Below are positions 37,701 to 48,900 of a stretch of DNA of 64,000 bases, piece after piece. Made by a program: the position numbers and the translations under genes. This DNA is from Cotesia glomerata (Eukaryota; Arthropoda; Insecta; Hymenoptera; Braconidae). The notes beneath the pieces are model-generated. The model had not been told where the DNA came from, made no database searches, and worked only from the letters and a program-made list of their open reading frames with translations. The stretch spans positions 19,276,688 through 19,340,687 of the forward strand of contig NC_058164.1 of the NCBI RefSeq assembly GCF_020080835.1. The letters are read 5' to 3'. The first letter of the stretch is position 1, and every line of letters starts with the position of its first letter.

Positions 37701-40186
37701 TATTTTTTTTTATCTCACTGATAATTGTGAACCAACATAGTCTTTTTCATGGAGCGGCTCACAACAGAGACTTTACCGTGAAGCGTGGGATCAATCAGGG
37801 CCGAAGGTGTGTTATAAAAAAAGTTTTTGATTTTTATTATTTTTCATTTTTTTGTCTGTTGTGTTGATCGTTAACTTAATAATATACTATAAATTTACCT
37901 AATATGCCTGATAATAAAATTGTAAGATTTATTTATTAAATAGATTCTTATTTTTTTTTAAATTCAGGATATAAAAGAAATAATTGAATGGTGTGGACGC
38001 AAGCAATGGGGTGAACGTAAGGAAGGATTAATGGATTTGCAACAATTTTTGATAAATGGAAATACATTGACTGCGACAGAATTGCGTCAAATAACGGATA
38101 TTTTTACAAAAATGTTTATGGATTCACATACCAAAGTATTCAGTTTATTTTTGGATACACTTAATGAACTTATAATAACTCATAGTGAGGATTTAGTGGA
38201 TTGGTTGTATGTTTTATGCACGCGATTACTGAACAAACTAGGAATGGATCTTCTTGTGTCAATTCAAACAAAAATTAATCGATCACTTGATGTTGTTAAG
38301 TATGTATAATTTCTTTCATTTTATATTAAAGTAAATGCCCCAATAGATGATCATATACTGGTACATGATCATTTATTGGGGCTTTTACCTTACTTGATAG
38401 ATTATAAAAATTTAATTTTAACGATAAATTCGAATAATTATTGATAAAAAAATTTTAATATTTCAGAGAAAACTTTCCTAGCGAACAATTGTTGCCGGTA
38501 GTGATGCGTTTTCTAACTGACCCCGCACATACTCCAAATTCTCGAGTAAAAGTAGCGACTCTTACCTTTTTAACTCACATAGCTGACAACGCAGAGCCTT
38601 CATCATTAACTCCAAGCTGTAAATCTGCACTCGTACGTTTATTAGATTGGACAAGTGACATGAAGTCTCAGGAAGTTCGTCGTCACGCTTCAGAGGCCAT
38701 AATTGCTCTGTATAATCTCAATCCACCTCTGTTCCCAATGTTGTTGAACGAACTTCCAAAAATGTATCAGGACACCGCAATGCCTTTAATTCAAAATCAT
38801 TTAAAACGATCACCAGCTTCAAATCCAGCATCACCAAGCGGTCAATTACCAAGAGTACCTCAATCTCCAGCTCGAACAGTAATACGTCATGATTTAGAAT
38901 CAGACGATCACTTGAACCCCGAAGAAGTTTATAAATCTCTACGACGTACAACAGCTGAGATTCAAAATTATGGATTTGAACGTATGGAAGGTGCAACTTC
39001 TAGCAAAGATTCTGGTATAAGTAATATGGCAGATGTTGAAGAAAAAATAGAAAGTTTAACTTTGTCTAACTCTGGAAGATCATCATCGGTTTCATCGCCA
39101 ACTCAACGTGGCCGCAGTGTTGGGTCAATTACTGTTAACGGTTCAAGTGATACAATAGCTGGTGATTTAATATTACCTGATCGGCGTAATAATGGGTACG
39201 AAACCCACAACGTTGCTGGTGTATCACCAGAACTTCCACGTGGACCGGAAGTCTTTGAACGAACATTAAGACTACTCCAAAGTTCCGAGACACAGACGCT
39301 GGATAAAGCTAATGTTTTAAGAGATTTTCAAATTTACATTCGTGATGGTGATGGCGCAAAGTATGTGATAACACAATTTAAAAAACTACTTAAAACAATG
39401 CTCGATTGTTTAGCATTAGATGATAAAAGTCTGGAAATAGAAGTGTTGAAAACTTTAATTGAAATGCTTAAGTGTCGCGATTTGACAAACTATTTTGATG
39501 ATTTCGCGGATTTATTAATTTTAAAAGTATTAAATGAACATAAATCGGATGCCTATGAAGGTTCGAGCAGCAGTCCACGACGAGGTAACTCCAGCGCTCA
39601 TTGTGCTAAACCTCTTCAATTATTGAAAGCTGCTGAAGACTGTGCAGCGATGATTGCTGCTGTTTTACCACCACACAAAACAATTCATTTAGCTTTAACT
39701 ACTGCAAAAACGGAACCGTTCCCAAAAAATGTCGCGGCTATTAAGATGATACAAAATGTTGTCGAACATCGAGGTAAAGATGCGCTTGGAGCACTAATTG
39801 ATGACGTTATGGGAACGCTCATGCAGGTAATATGAATAAACTTTTCTTTTAATTTTTTTAAAAATAATTAGAGCAGATGAAAAATTAATTCAATTCCATA
39901 ACTTATCATTTTTTTTTTTTACTATAAATAAAAAAATTAATTTATTAAAGCATTAATATTTAATTTTTTTCAATTGAAGGCATACGAGAATCCAGAAAGT
40001 GTTGTACGAAAAGCAGCAGTATTCTGTATGGTAGCGATTCATGCAGCGATTGGTGAAGAATCATTTAATAAGTACCGCAAAAATCTTTACGGTGGTAAAT
40101 TAAAATTATTAAATATCTACATTCAAAAAGCACAAGAAGCCGTTCAGGCGTCATCGAGTCCGAGAAGTAATAATAGTAAAAATTAA
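22796..40186 (+). CDS. CLASP: CLASP (orbit/MAST/chb) microtubule plus-end rescue factor
   Basis: CLASPs bind microtubule plus ends and kinetochores and suppress catastrophe using TOG domains. Exons: 22796-22984, 24322-24427, 24543-24714, 24904-25080, 25150-25226, 33999-34030, 34138-34222, 34365-34552, 34800-35036, 35120-35373, 35461-35645, [36184-36309], 36600-36710, 36802-36900, 36987-37387, [37741-37806], 37968-38299, 38467-39826, 39980-40186. Brackets mark symmetric cassettes. Length is 1467 residues with both, 1403 without; Drosophila orbit is about 1490. TOG1 is in exons 1-5. TOG2 runs from GAVDEESFSNAFEDVPQVHL to about 35500. A Ser/Arg-rich basic linker follows, then TOG3 (EWCGRKQWGERKEGL onward) and the C-terminal CLIP-binding domain (about 39240 to end, KLLNIYIQKAQEA). 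All phases agree. Intron 5 is 8.8 kb and holds a likely alternative first exon. Confidence 0.95.
30886..31029. mobile_element. 144-bp near-perfect hairpin MITE
   Basis: TAAGGTAAAAGCCCCAATAG at the left end is mirrored by its complement at the right end. The arms of about 65 bp match almost perfectly, including GTATATGATCACTCCATG and its complement, around a few-base loop. Removing the outer TA leaves a TA duplication at both ends. Because it is a palindrome, both strands give nearly the same meaningless reading frame. Confidence 0.85.
31068..31193. mobile_element. second hairpin MITE copy, 38 bp downstream
   Basis: 126 bp, TAAGGTAAAATC at the left and GGGGCTTTTTCCTTA at the right, with the same inner arms (GATCACTCCATGTATTTG) as the copy at 30886. 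One arm has lost an outer segment. Confidence 0.8.
31380..32142 (+). promoter_or_regulatory. candidate internal CLASP promoter and 5' UTR
   Basis: The stretch at 31380-31600 is less AT-rich than the surrounding intron and contains a TATA-like ACTTTATATACATT at about 31410 followed by CATTCACAAC. It precedes the candidate alternative first coding exon. Purely positional inference. Confidence 0.25.
32143..32347 (+). other. CLASP: candidate alternative first coding exon of CLASP (TOG1-less isoform)
   Basis: The open frame starts ATG at 32143 (MNMWSDEKNWPRNCC) and runs 68 codons plus one base to a GTATTG donor, ending WLYSDLG. Its phase 1 end matches the acceptor at 33999, which also accepts the phase 1 end of the TOG1 exon at 25226. 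The composition is GC-richer and protein-like, with many W and C, unlike the flanking intron. Vertebrate CLASP2 beta and gamma isoforms likewise begin at alternative first exons just after TOG1. No transcript evidence is available here. A nested unrelated gene is the alternative. Confidence 0.6.
36097..36183 (+). repeat. A-rich tract forming the acceptor region of a cassette exon
   Basis: A run of about 20 A is followed by (AAAT)n-like and AAATA sequence up to the AG at 36182-36183. There is no polypyrimidine tract, unlike every other acceptor in the gene. Confidence 0.6.
36184..36309 (+). other. CLASP: CLASP cassette exon carrying an SxIP motif
   Basis: 126 nt, phase 1 at both ends, so skipping joins exon 35461-35645 to 36600-36710 in frame and gives SAAGRVSPGPRS, the usual CLASP junction. 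Inclusion adds 42 residues containing RTPSLPRSYRQSGIPVLQRP, where SGIP in a basic, Pro/Ser-rich setting fits the EB1-binding SxIP motif. Confidence 0.65.
37741..37806 (+). other. CLASP: CLASP 66-nt cassette exon
   Basis: Phase 0 at both ends, 22 codons (SFSWSGSQQRLYREAWDQSG and two more). Acceptor AACATAG is preceded by little pyrimidine; donor is GTGTGT. Flanking exons join in frame with or without it, so it is probably regulated. Confidence 0.6.
38327..38392. mobile_element. 66-bp minimal hairpin MITE in a CLASP intron
   Basis: The left end is TAAAGTAAATGCCCCAATAG and the right end is ATTGGGGCTTTTACCTTA. Only the outer arms of the 144-bp family member at 30886 remain, with GATCATATACTGGTACATG at the centre. 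It is probably an internal-deletion derivative. It lies in the 167-bp intron before the 1.36-kb exon and leaves both splice sites intact. Confidence 0.75.
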
Positions 40187-40386
40187 CTAACATTTAGAAA
40201 CTCTTATAGTAATAGTAATAGTAATTCTGAGACATTAAGAGTTTCAATATTGAAACGATTTGCAAGATTTCAAGAGAGACACGAATCATTATTGTTAAGA
40301 TTTATTGGTAAAAGTGCTACAAATCCATAAAGTTTATCTAATAAAATATGAATTAAAAAAAAGAAAAACATTTATTACATTATTAG

Positions 40387-40392
40387 AATAAA
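40387..40392 (+). terminator. AATAAA polyadenylation signal for CLASP
   Basis: AATAAA lies about 200 bp after the CLASP stop codon, with AT-rich sequence following. Other AATAAA copies occur downstream, so the real site is uncertain. Confidence 0.3.
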
Positions 40393-43190
40393 GTTTTAAA
40401 AATTGTAATTTTTAATTCATTTCAATATTACTAGTAAATATTGATTAATCGATTAGCTACTCTTGAATGAAGACCAATATGAAAATTAGTCAAATGGTGA
40501 CACGAATGATTGGGGAAAATGAAGATGAAATTTTATTTAAAAAATACGATGTAAATAGAAAAAAAAAACAATATTAGCCAATGGTCGATGTATTTTCCAG
40601 GTGAATATGCATTATTTGTCATTAAAATTATTTATTAAATCTATATATTTATCTCACGATTCGGCATGGCAGGTTACTCCACTTCCGTGCTCTATATATT
40701 TATCTACAATAAAAAACCAATTCATTCGGTTTATTTTACACTTTATAAAAACCATAAGCAGATACTTTGATAACATTATTAAATTAATAGATTATAATAG
40801 TCATTAACCAACGTAACAATAATCAAAGGTTCCTCATCGAGAAATTAGTCCTTTTGTTTTTGCATACTAATATTTATTATTTTTGGTAAGGACTTTAATA
40901 CATTCATCTTTTTAAAATTAAGGATCTGTCTCAATCTTTCTTTAGTATTAAAGACTTTAATTTAGTTTTTAATTGAATTAAAATGTTATTTAATTAAAAA
41001 TCGTAAACATATGACTCTAAAAATACATTTTGTACAGTAATTTTTGATTAAAATATTATATTCAGTTTCATGTAATATCCATTCATCAATCAGTTGAAGA
41101 CCAAAATATTTTATTTACTAACTGAACTATTTTGACAATTAAGATGTAAAAATTACATTGAATAATTGTTGAAAAAAAATTTATCGATTATTTTTTTTTT
41201 TTTTTTTATAACCTTTGAGTGTCAGAAACATTTTAATCGTTAATAAAGATGATTCATAAAACATTTTTATTTCTTCTTTTGTATATCAAATTTATAGTTT
41301 CATTTTTATGAACAATACCACAGAACAGGTTAATACAAAACTAAAATATTTTGATATAGTTGAAAAATGAATGTTAACTTATTTTATTTTAATTTATTAA
41401 TTTAACAATAGAACATAAAAATTAGCTGTATGAATATATTGCCTTTGTTATAATAAGATCGTGCCATTGATAAAAATCATTTTTTTTAACCAATACTGCT
41501 AATAATATGATATTGATAATTTTATTAATAGTATAAATAGCACTAATTTAATATTCATTATTAATACTTAAATCGTAGAACGAATTTTTTTTATATGCAA
41601 TAATTAATCTTAATGTTCAAATAATAACTATCAAATATAAACAATAAAATATGTAATATTAACTCTATTGTTTGCCTGAAAATATAATCGAAAAAAAATT
41701 TTATTTGCCATTAAAAGTATGCAAATTGTTAAAATAAATCATTTCTCATATTAAATATTTATTATTTATTTAAATGTCAATTTTATAATTATGTTTGCTC
41801 TGTAGTGTTTTATTTTAATTATTAGCTTGATTCGTTTAAAAATAAATCAATTTTATCGATTTAAAAGTGATTTATTTTTTACTTTTATTCTTTATCTTCT
41901 ATCGCTTTATCGTAACGTACATATAAATCCCTATTGCATATATTTATTATTATTAATAATGATTAAGTCTCATAATGATTTTTATTGACGTGATGTAAAA
42001 GCGTATGAAAGTGAAGAAATATTAAAAATGTGAAAAGATAAGTAAATAAATTTATTATAATTTAAGCAGTAATAAAATACAAAAAACCGTGTCTGAACAT
42101 TGATATATTGTTTAACAATTTAAAACTGAAACTTTTTTTTTAGTTTCTCATATTTTTTATGGTAAAAGAAATAATTAAACAAATAATATTAATAAAAATA
42201 ATAATAATAATAGTAATAGCATTAATTATAATAATAACCACTATGACTATAAACGATAACAAAGATTAATTAAGATTTTAAAACTACGACAACGGTGCGA
42301 TTTATTTATATGTAATAAAATAACTTTCTTACTGCGGATAGAGATTGAATGTTTTTTTGTTCATCAACTGCTGATTATTATTAATTTTATAAAAAAAAAA
42401 AAAATGTACTATCAATAATACTAAAAATAATGATAACAATATTAATTATTATGATAGTAAAATAATTGTTAAATTGTAATTGCCAATTTGAGATAATAAA
42501 TAAAACATTATTTTGGCTCCCTTAACTTTTTCAAGTTGTGTATTTATCTATTTTCGTTCTCAAATGCTTTATAATAGTATTTTGTTTGACAAGAGATGAA
42601 ACAAGACAATTTCAGATGAGGACAAGTGTTGACTATTTGAGCAAAGCTAGTTTTAATGTCTGGAGCCTGTTGAAAATAAGACAATTTGAGATTGATAACA
42701 CATTTAATGAGTTATTTTCATGCCTTTTATTCGTAATTATTGGGAAATAATTGTTATTTATTTATTATCAATTTTATGATTGACAAAAAAAATAATTTTT
42801 TTCGAATAACTCGAAAACCGCTTAAAATTAAAAGCTGAAATTTTGGCTGAATAATTTTTATTCGGTATCGAAACGTTCCCAAACTAAATTAGACACACCG
42901 GATATATATACCTTTTGAGATGTAGTGTATTTTAAGGATTCATAAAAAAAATTGAAAGCAAAGATTGAGAAAATAATAAAATAGAAGAGGTTTTAAAATA
43001 TTATGTGCCTTCAAAGTATTGAATTATTATTCCATTAATTATTTATTATAAAACTTGACATAAATATTCCAAAAGTTTGGCGCATTTTTTCATAGATTTG
43101 ACATCAGTAATCGAAGAAAATAAATTTTTTTCATTATAAAATTGAAATGAAAATGATCCTATTTATTTATCACTATTTTAATCATTTGCT
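40393..43190. other. AT-rich convergent spacer, first part
   Basis: Very AT-rich, many trinucleotide-like AAT runs (42180-42240, 42410-42460). Part of it is likely CLASP 3' UTR. About 42510-42910 is somewhat less AT-rich and repeat-like, but I recognise no family. No gene is seen. Confidence 0.35.
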
Positions 43191-43340
43191 AATTTATTTA
43201 TTTATTTATTTATTTATTTACTTAATACAGACCCAACAGCCAAACGGCCAATAACAGGGTCATTAATACAAATAACTTTACAAAAGAGCAGTATTAATCT
43301 AAGTTTTACATATTGCAGAGTGAAAACAGCAGAAAATAAA
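43191..43340 (-). mobile_element. 3' end of a non-LTR retrotransposon (minus strand)
   Basis: Read on the minus strand, GGCCGTTTGGCTGTTGGGTC is followed by TCTGTATTAAG and an (AAAT)n tail at 43191-43230. This is the typical 3' terminus of a LINE with a tetranucleotide tail. The 5' limit is not clear; material up to about 43760 may belong to it, since a short frame with VNIRNGDLTPAKARKRK occurs there. Confidence 0.4.
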
Positions 43341-44171
43341 TGCAGATTAATTAATTAATTCATTAACAAAATGATAGATAGCTTACTCTATATAAATTTA
43401 GATTTATTTAAATCTAATTTATGAAGAATCCGGAAGCATCACTTTTAACTTTACCATCATTTAGAAATTGAAAATTTTACAAAAGGTAGGACATTATTGT
43501 TTTCAGTTTGATTTTTGAGAATAAATTTTTCATCAGATCTCGAATTTTAAAGGTCCTAGGAATCTATTCTGACTAAAGCATGCTAACAGAATCATTAATA
43601 AATTCTCAGTCCACAATCCATTTAATGATAGAACAGGAATTTGAAAGAAGGATTCTTCCTTTTCCGGGCCTTGGCTGGGGTTAAGTCTCCGTTTCGAATA
43701 TTTACTTGAGGAGGAGGACTTGTTAAGAATCCGTAGAATACACAATTAAATTACATATGAAGTCCTATATTGCATCTATCTATTCGTGATTCGGGTACCA
43801 GCTTTATATTATTAGTAAATGATATTATTAGTAAATTCTTCATCACTCACCATAATATACAATATTTAACTTCATGCAATAAAAATTAATAATTTGGAAA
43901 AGTAAGAAATTTTGATTTCTGTCCGGTTTTAAGGAGCCAAATTTTTATCAGATCTCCGTGTTTTGAGGTTTAAGTCAATCGGTTAAGCCGTTTCAAGGAT
44001 ATTCAAAAAACAAAAATTAATAAAAAAAATCTTAAATTTTTTTTTTTAAGATATATTTCAAATTATTCGACCATTCGAACATTTTGTTTTTGAAAAACTT
44101 TGTCATACTCATCAAGCGAATCATAATTTAGTAACGCGTTCAAAAGATATTGCCGTTAGAAAATCTTGAAA
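43341..44171. other. spacer of unknown repeat-like sequence
   Basis: Mixed composition. Around 43533-43745 the minus strand has a short frame of no recognised family. About 43960-44130 reads like common insect repeat DNA (for example AATCGGTTAAGCCGTTTCAA). Confidence 0.3.
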
Positions 44172-44407
44172 TAGGGTAAAAGACCCCATTAGTGGCGGGG
44201 ATCCCATAACTAACACTTTCTTTGATTTTGATAATTATTCAATTAACGAAATCATTAATTTCTATTATGAATATATTATTTCTAATCTTTAAGACCTTTA
44301 GATCAAAAAAATTTTTAATTTTTTTTCCAAGTAGAACATTTTTTCATTGAAAGAAAAAGTGTCATTAATAGGGCTTAGAGGTACCACTAATGGGGTCTTT
44401 AACCTTA
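44172..44407. mobile_element. 236-bp MITE with TAAGGTAAAAG-type ends
   Basis: The left end is TAGGGTAAAAGACCCCATTA and the right end is TAATGGGGTCTTTAACCTTA, a terminal inverted repeat of about 25 bp. The subterminal AACACTTTC and GTGTCATTAAT are partly complementary. The outermost bases match the hairpin family at 21433, 30886, 31068 and 57668, but the core is unrelated. Confidence 0.65.
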
Positions 44408-45911
44408 ATTTCAATCTGAAACAATTCTTAGCTTTTCGAACTTGAAAATTAATTAATTGAAAAATGTTTTGAACTCGGAAATGCGGAAAGTTTCAGAAAT
44501 GGCTTCAAGGATCATCCACCCTTCTTTTTTTTCACACCAGTCATAGGGTTAACAGTTAATGAACAAATTAAAAAAAAATTGTGTAGATTTGTCTAATAAT
44601 ATTTTTCTGCATTCCGAATTGCGTATCCTTTTGACAAAATACCGTAGCATTTATTCATCTTCAAGTTCATCTCATTGTCAAAAATATTAAAATTTATTAT
44701 TATTATTATTATCTATTTTTATCAACCGGTAATCCAATAATTTGGATATCGATCGTTTTTTTATGCCTATGGATACATACACTTACAGAAAACGAGAACT
44801 TAAAATTTGATTAGACTTAAAATTAATGACAATAATAATGGCAAATATGCCATAAAGAACTGAAAAAAATTAGAAACATTTTGGAATGACTTCTACTGAT
44901 TTTCTTCGATATCAATCAATCGTTGAAAATTTAGAAAGGAATAAATTTAAAAAAAGAAATATTTTCAAACATAAATGAATTTATTAAACAATATAATATA
45001 ATACAATAGACAATAATACGTATTTATCAAAAATTTGACAATTATATTTTTAAGTATTTATTTGGTAAGTTTAAAATTTAATAATTTATATGTAAACATA
45101 TGTCATTATCATTAATTTTTACTTTCTTAAAATGGCAACTGTAATTTATAATTAGACTTAAAGTAAAATATTAAAGTCACATGTACAGTAAAAGTGTAAT
45201 AAAAGAAATATTTTAGTTTGTGTTATTGTGTAATTACATTTTTTAAAAAATGTTATTATTGAACTTATCAGCCTTTAAATATTTATTTTGTTTTCATAAT
45301 TTTTTTCGTTACTATTCTCACATAAAATGTACTAATATAAATAAAAATAATAAATTTAAAAAACTTTCATTTTTATTTAATATTATTATTTAATATCTAC
45401 TAACTTAACTTACTAAATTATTAAGTAACTATAATTTGTTTATTTTTTTTCTATTATTATGATAAAAAAAAAAGTTTGTGTAGTTTATCAAGGCCACTTG
45501 CACAAAAATACTAAAAAATATATATTTAAAAAGTACGATTGAAAAAATATTTTTCAAGTGATGCAAGATCCACAGAAAGCTCAAAAAATTCTTAACGTTT
45601 CTTATATTAGTTACTTTTTTTTATCCATTTGTTTATTAAATACTTTTTTATTAGATTGTTCACTTTTCGAAGCACTGTATGGATTATATTTATATGTATA
45701 ACTTTCCTTAATAACGCCTTCTTAGATTTTTTTTATAACAAAATATTCAATTAACAAAGTTCTTATTTGACTTGTTCAAATCAATCATTCAATAAAAAAT
45801 TTACTAAATGGAATGATAGATTTGAATAAAGAAAATGTAAAAAAGTATTCAATGCTTTAAAAAATGTGTGGTATAAATCATACTTATCAATAAAATTAAG
45901 TTATTTTTTCA
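44408..45911. other. AT-rich spacer and 3' flank of the transporter gene
   Basis: AT-rich with an (ATT)n stretch near 44697-44711. The right part should be the 3' UTR of the minus-strand transporter. No gene is seen. Confidence 0.35.
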
Positions 45912-48900
45912 CTAGACCGGTTCAGCATTCTTTGGAGTTGGATTCAATGGCACACTAGCTTGAGCTTGAGCTTTTTGTTCTGCGCGTCTCTTAGCTCTTC
46001 TTCGACGAGCTTTTGCGTCAGCACCAGCCGCAATAGTATTATTGTAGAAGTATTCTTCTATTTCCGACAATTTCTTACCGTGCGTCTCAGGAAGTAAAAG
46101 CCAAACGAATACTGCTGCACCAACAGAAACACCTGCGAAGAACCACTGGATAGCATGTGAACCTAGAAAATTAATTAATAAAATTAATGTTTATAATGCT
46201 AAGATCAAAACCAATTTAAATAATTCATAGAATTAAGATCAAATTAATATAAGTATTTACAAAATTTTCTGAGCTGTAAATAAATTTAGTTCATTATAAT
46301 AATAAGATTATTATTTTTCTATAAGTAACTTAAAGAGACGAATTGTATTAAAATTTTTAAATTCAAATGAAGGATATATCAATAATTTATTGTTGAAAGT
46401 ATGGTAATAAAGTATAGATCGAAGATTGGTGCAAAAAATTGACCTTTTTTTGTCGCTTATGAAAATATGTTAATTTATTATGTTTTAAAAGCTTTTTCAA
46501 AACATTAGTTTATTAAAAAAAGTTTTAGGAGTCGAAAATTGAAATTTTTTGGTTTTTGATACCTTTTCATTGTATTGTACCATTTTCAACGTTTTAAATC
46601 ATGTAAAATGAACATGAAATGACTTATTGTGATGATTTGATTTCAATAGCATGCTTAAGATTCTTTTAACTTTCAAAGTTGTATACCGTAGATATTTTCG
46701 AGTGACCTAAATTTAGGATAGTTCTTTGAATTGAATGCAATCAGAAAATTTTCAAAAAATTAGAAAATAAAAGATTATCAAGTAATTGATTGGTTACGCG
46801 ATGCCGAATAAATAGTTATAGATTAAAATTCGGTAGTATTAACTGTATTCCTTAAGTTAAATGCATCGAAGACAAAAGCTGTGATTTTTGGTAGTAGAGT
46901 TAAAGATAACTGTAATAATTGTAAGTATGCTGATTGCATTTGCGTAAATGATTGCATTATTCACTACGATATGACAATTAAGTATCTTGGCGTTTTAATT
47001 GATAGCACTCTCACCTGGGAAAATCAGGTTATGAGTGTTTGTAATAGGGCAATGCGGGTTCTGGCGCAGTTGAAGATTAATAATGAAATCTTCAACGAAA
47101 AACTGCGTATAAAGCTTGTCACCACGTTAATATTCCCAGTGTTTGACTATTGTTGTGCGGCTTACTGCAATATTACTAATGACTCGCAAATGCGATTACA
47201 GCGCAAAATGAATTGCTGTGTTCGCTATATCTATAAAATTGCGAGGGCTGAACACATTACTCCGTACTTTAAGAGGCTGGGTTGATTAAAGCTGAGTGAC
47301 AGAAGAAACTACTTTATAGCGTGCCTCTTTTACAAAGAAATATATTTAAATTATCGTCAGCTATTTAAATGTCACTTAGAATTTTTGCCGGTTGCGTTGC
47401 GTAGAGGCGATGTAAGGGAAGATTATCTGCGGCTACCTAGATCTAATTGTTGTATGTATGATAACTCGTTTCTTGTTCGTGGTATACGTATCTGGAATGC
47501 GCTGCCAGCTGAAATTACAAAAGCCGAAAGTTTCGAAATATTCCGTAGACTGTGCTATGATTATTATTTCCAAAATTATTGATCTGCTATATTGAACGTT
47601 TATTACTGCTATTGAAGGTTGTTGAGCTTTGTATAACACGAGTATTATTTATAAGCATGATTAACATGTTATTACTGTTAATTACTATATTTATTTTGAT
47701 TTTATTTTTATGTATCTAAAACTCTGTATATCATACACTAATTATAAATGTATATTTGATGATGGTTCTGAGGGAGCCTAGGCTCCAGAATCCAATAAAA
47801 TTATTATCTATCTATCTATCTATTCATATCTTTTATTTGTATATCAAGATTTATTTCTATTCTGTAGTGTATTAATGTGGAAGAAAAAAGTAGGAAATTC
47901 TTTGATATTTATGTTTTCAAGTTATTCGAAAGCATGTAGAGCACATTTCTTTTTAGAACACAAATTTAAACGTATAAAATAGTAAATGAAGAGAAAAAAG
48001 ATTAAAAACAAAAATGTTTCATTTTTGACGTCTCTAGGAATCATTTTTAGTAGATTTCATAGAAATCTAACTATTGCATTGGTCCTCATGACGGAACTTT
48101 TAAAAAATTTTGCTATATTCTGACTATACTCGTCGAGCTGAGTCAGAAAATGCATATGGTTCAAAAGTTTATATATATCGGATATAACGCAGATTGTCAC
48201 GACGATAGCGTCGCCAATTTACAACGGATCTCAACCAAACTCAACATACTTATTCTACAGATAAATACCGAAGTCAAGTTCGAAGATGAACTTAATCGGT
48301 CAAGTAATTTAGAAATGACAGGATTTCAAAATTTTGAAAATCATAAAAACTCATATTTTTTCACTTTCTTACTCCAATAACTTTTGAATGGTATAACTTA
48401 TTGAAACTCTGTAAATTGCATCTAAAAGATCTTTAAATAAGCTTCAATTTGAGTACCATATCATATGTGTAGTCTCAAAATTATGTCCTTTTCCACTATG
48501 CTCATTATGAAATTTGCTATTGCACTGGTTTTGGTATTTTTCTGTCGATATATATTTTTGTCAATTGCATAGAAGTTAAAAGCCCTAGTTTTGTATACAA
48601 TCCTCGTTATATTTTATTCTATTTATAATGAAATCTACTTCCATTTCTGCTGCCGAATGGTCTTTTTTTCATTTTGAGAGACCTTTAAAAATTTTTTTAA
48701 TTGAGCTCATTTTTAGAGATAGTTCTCAAAGCATGATAAATCAATATATTTTTGTTAGAGATTTAAAAAAGCCGTTTTTTGCGCCACTTAAATAAATAAG
48801 ATTTCTGCGTGAAATAAGGTGTAGTTAGTTAAGAGATACTTAGAATGAAAAGAAAACATGTTCTATTAACTATAACTAAAAAATGGTAATTTTTACAATT

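Noticed and set aside
43533..43745. Minus-strand frame as a possible gene
   Set aside because: No domain or splice signals; it sits beside a LINE 3' tail and is more probably repeat-derived.
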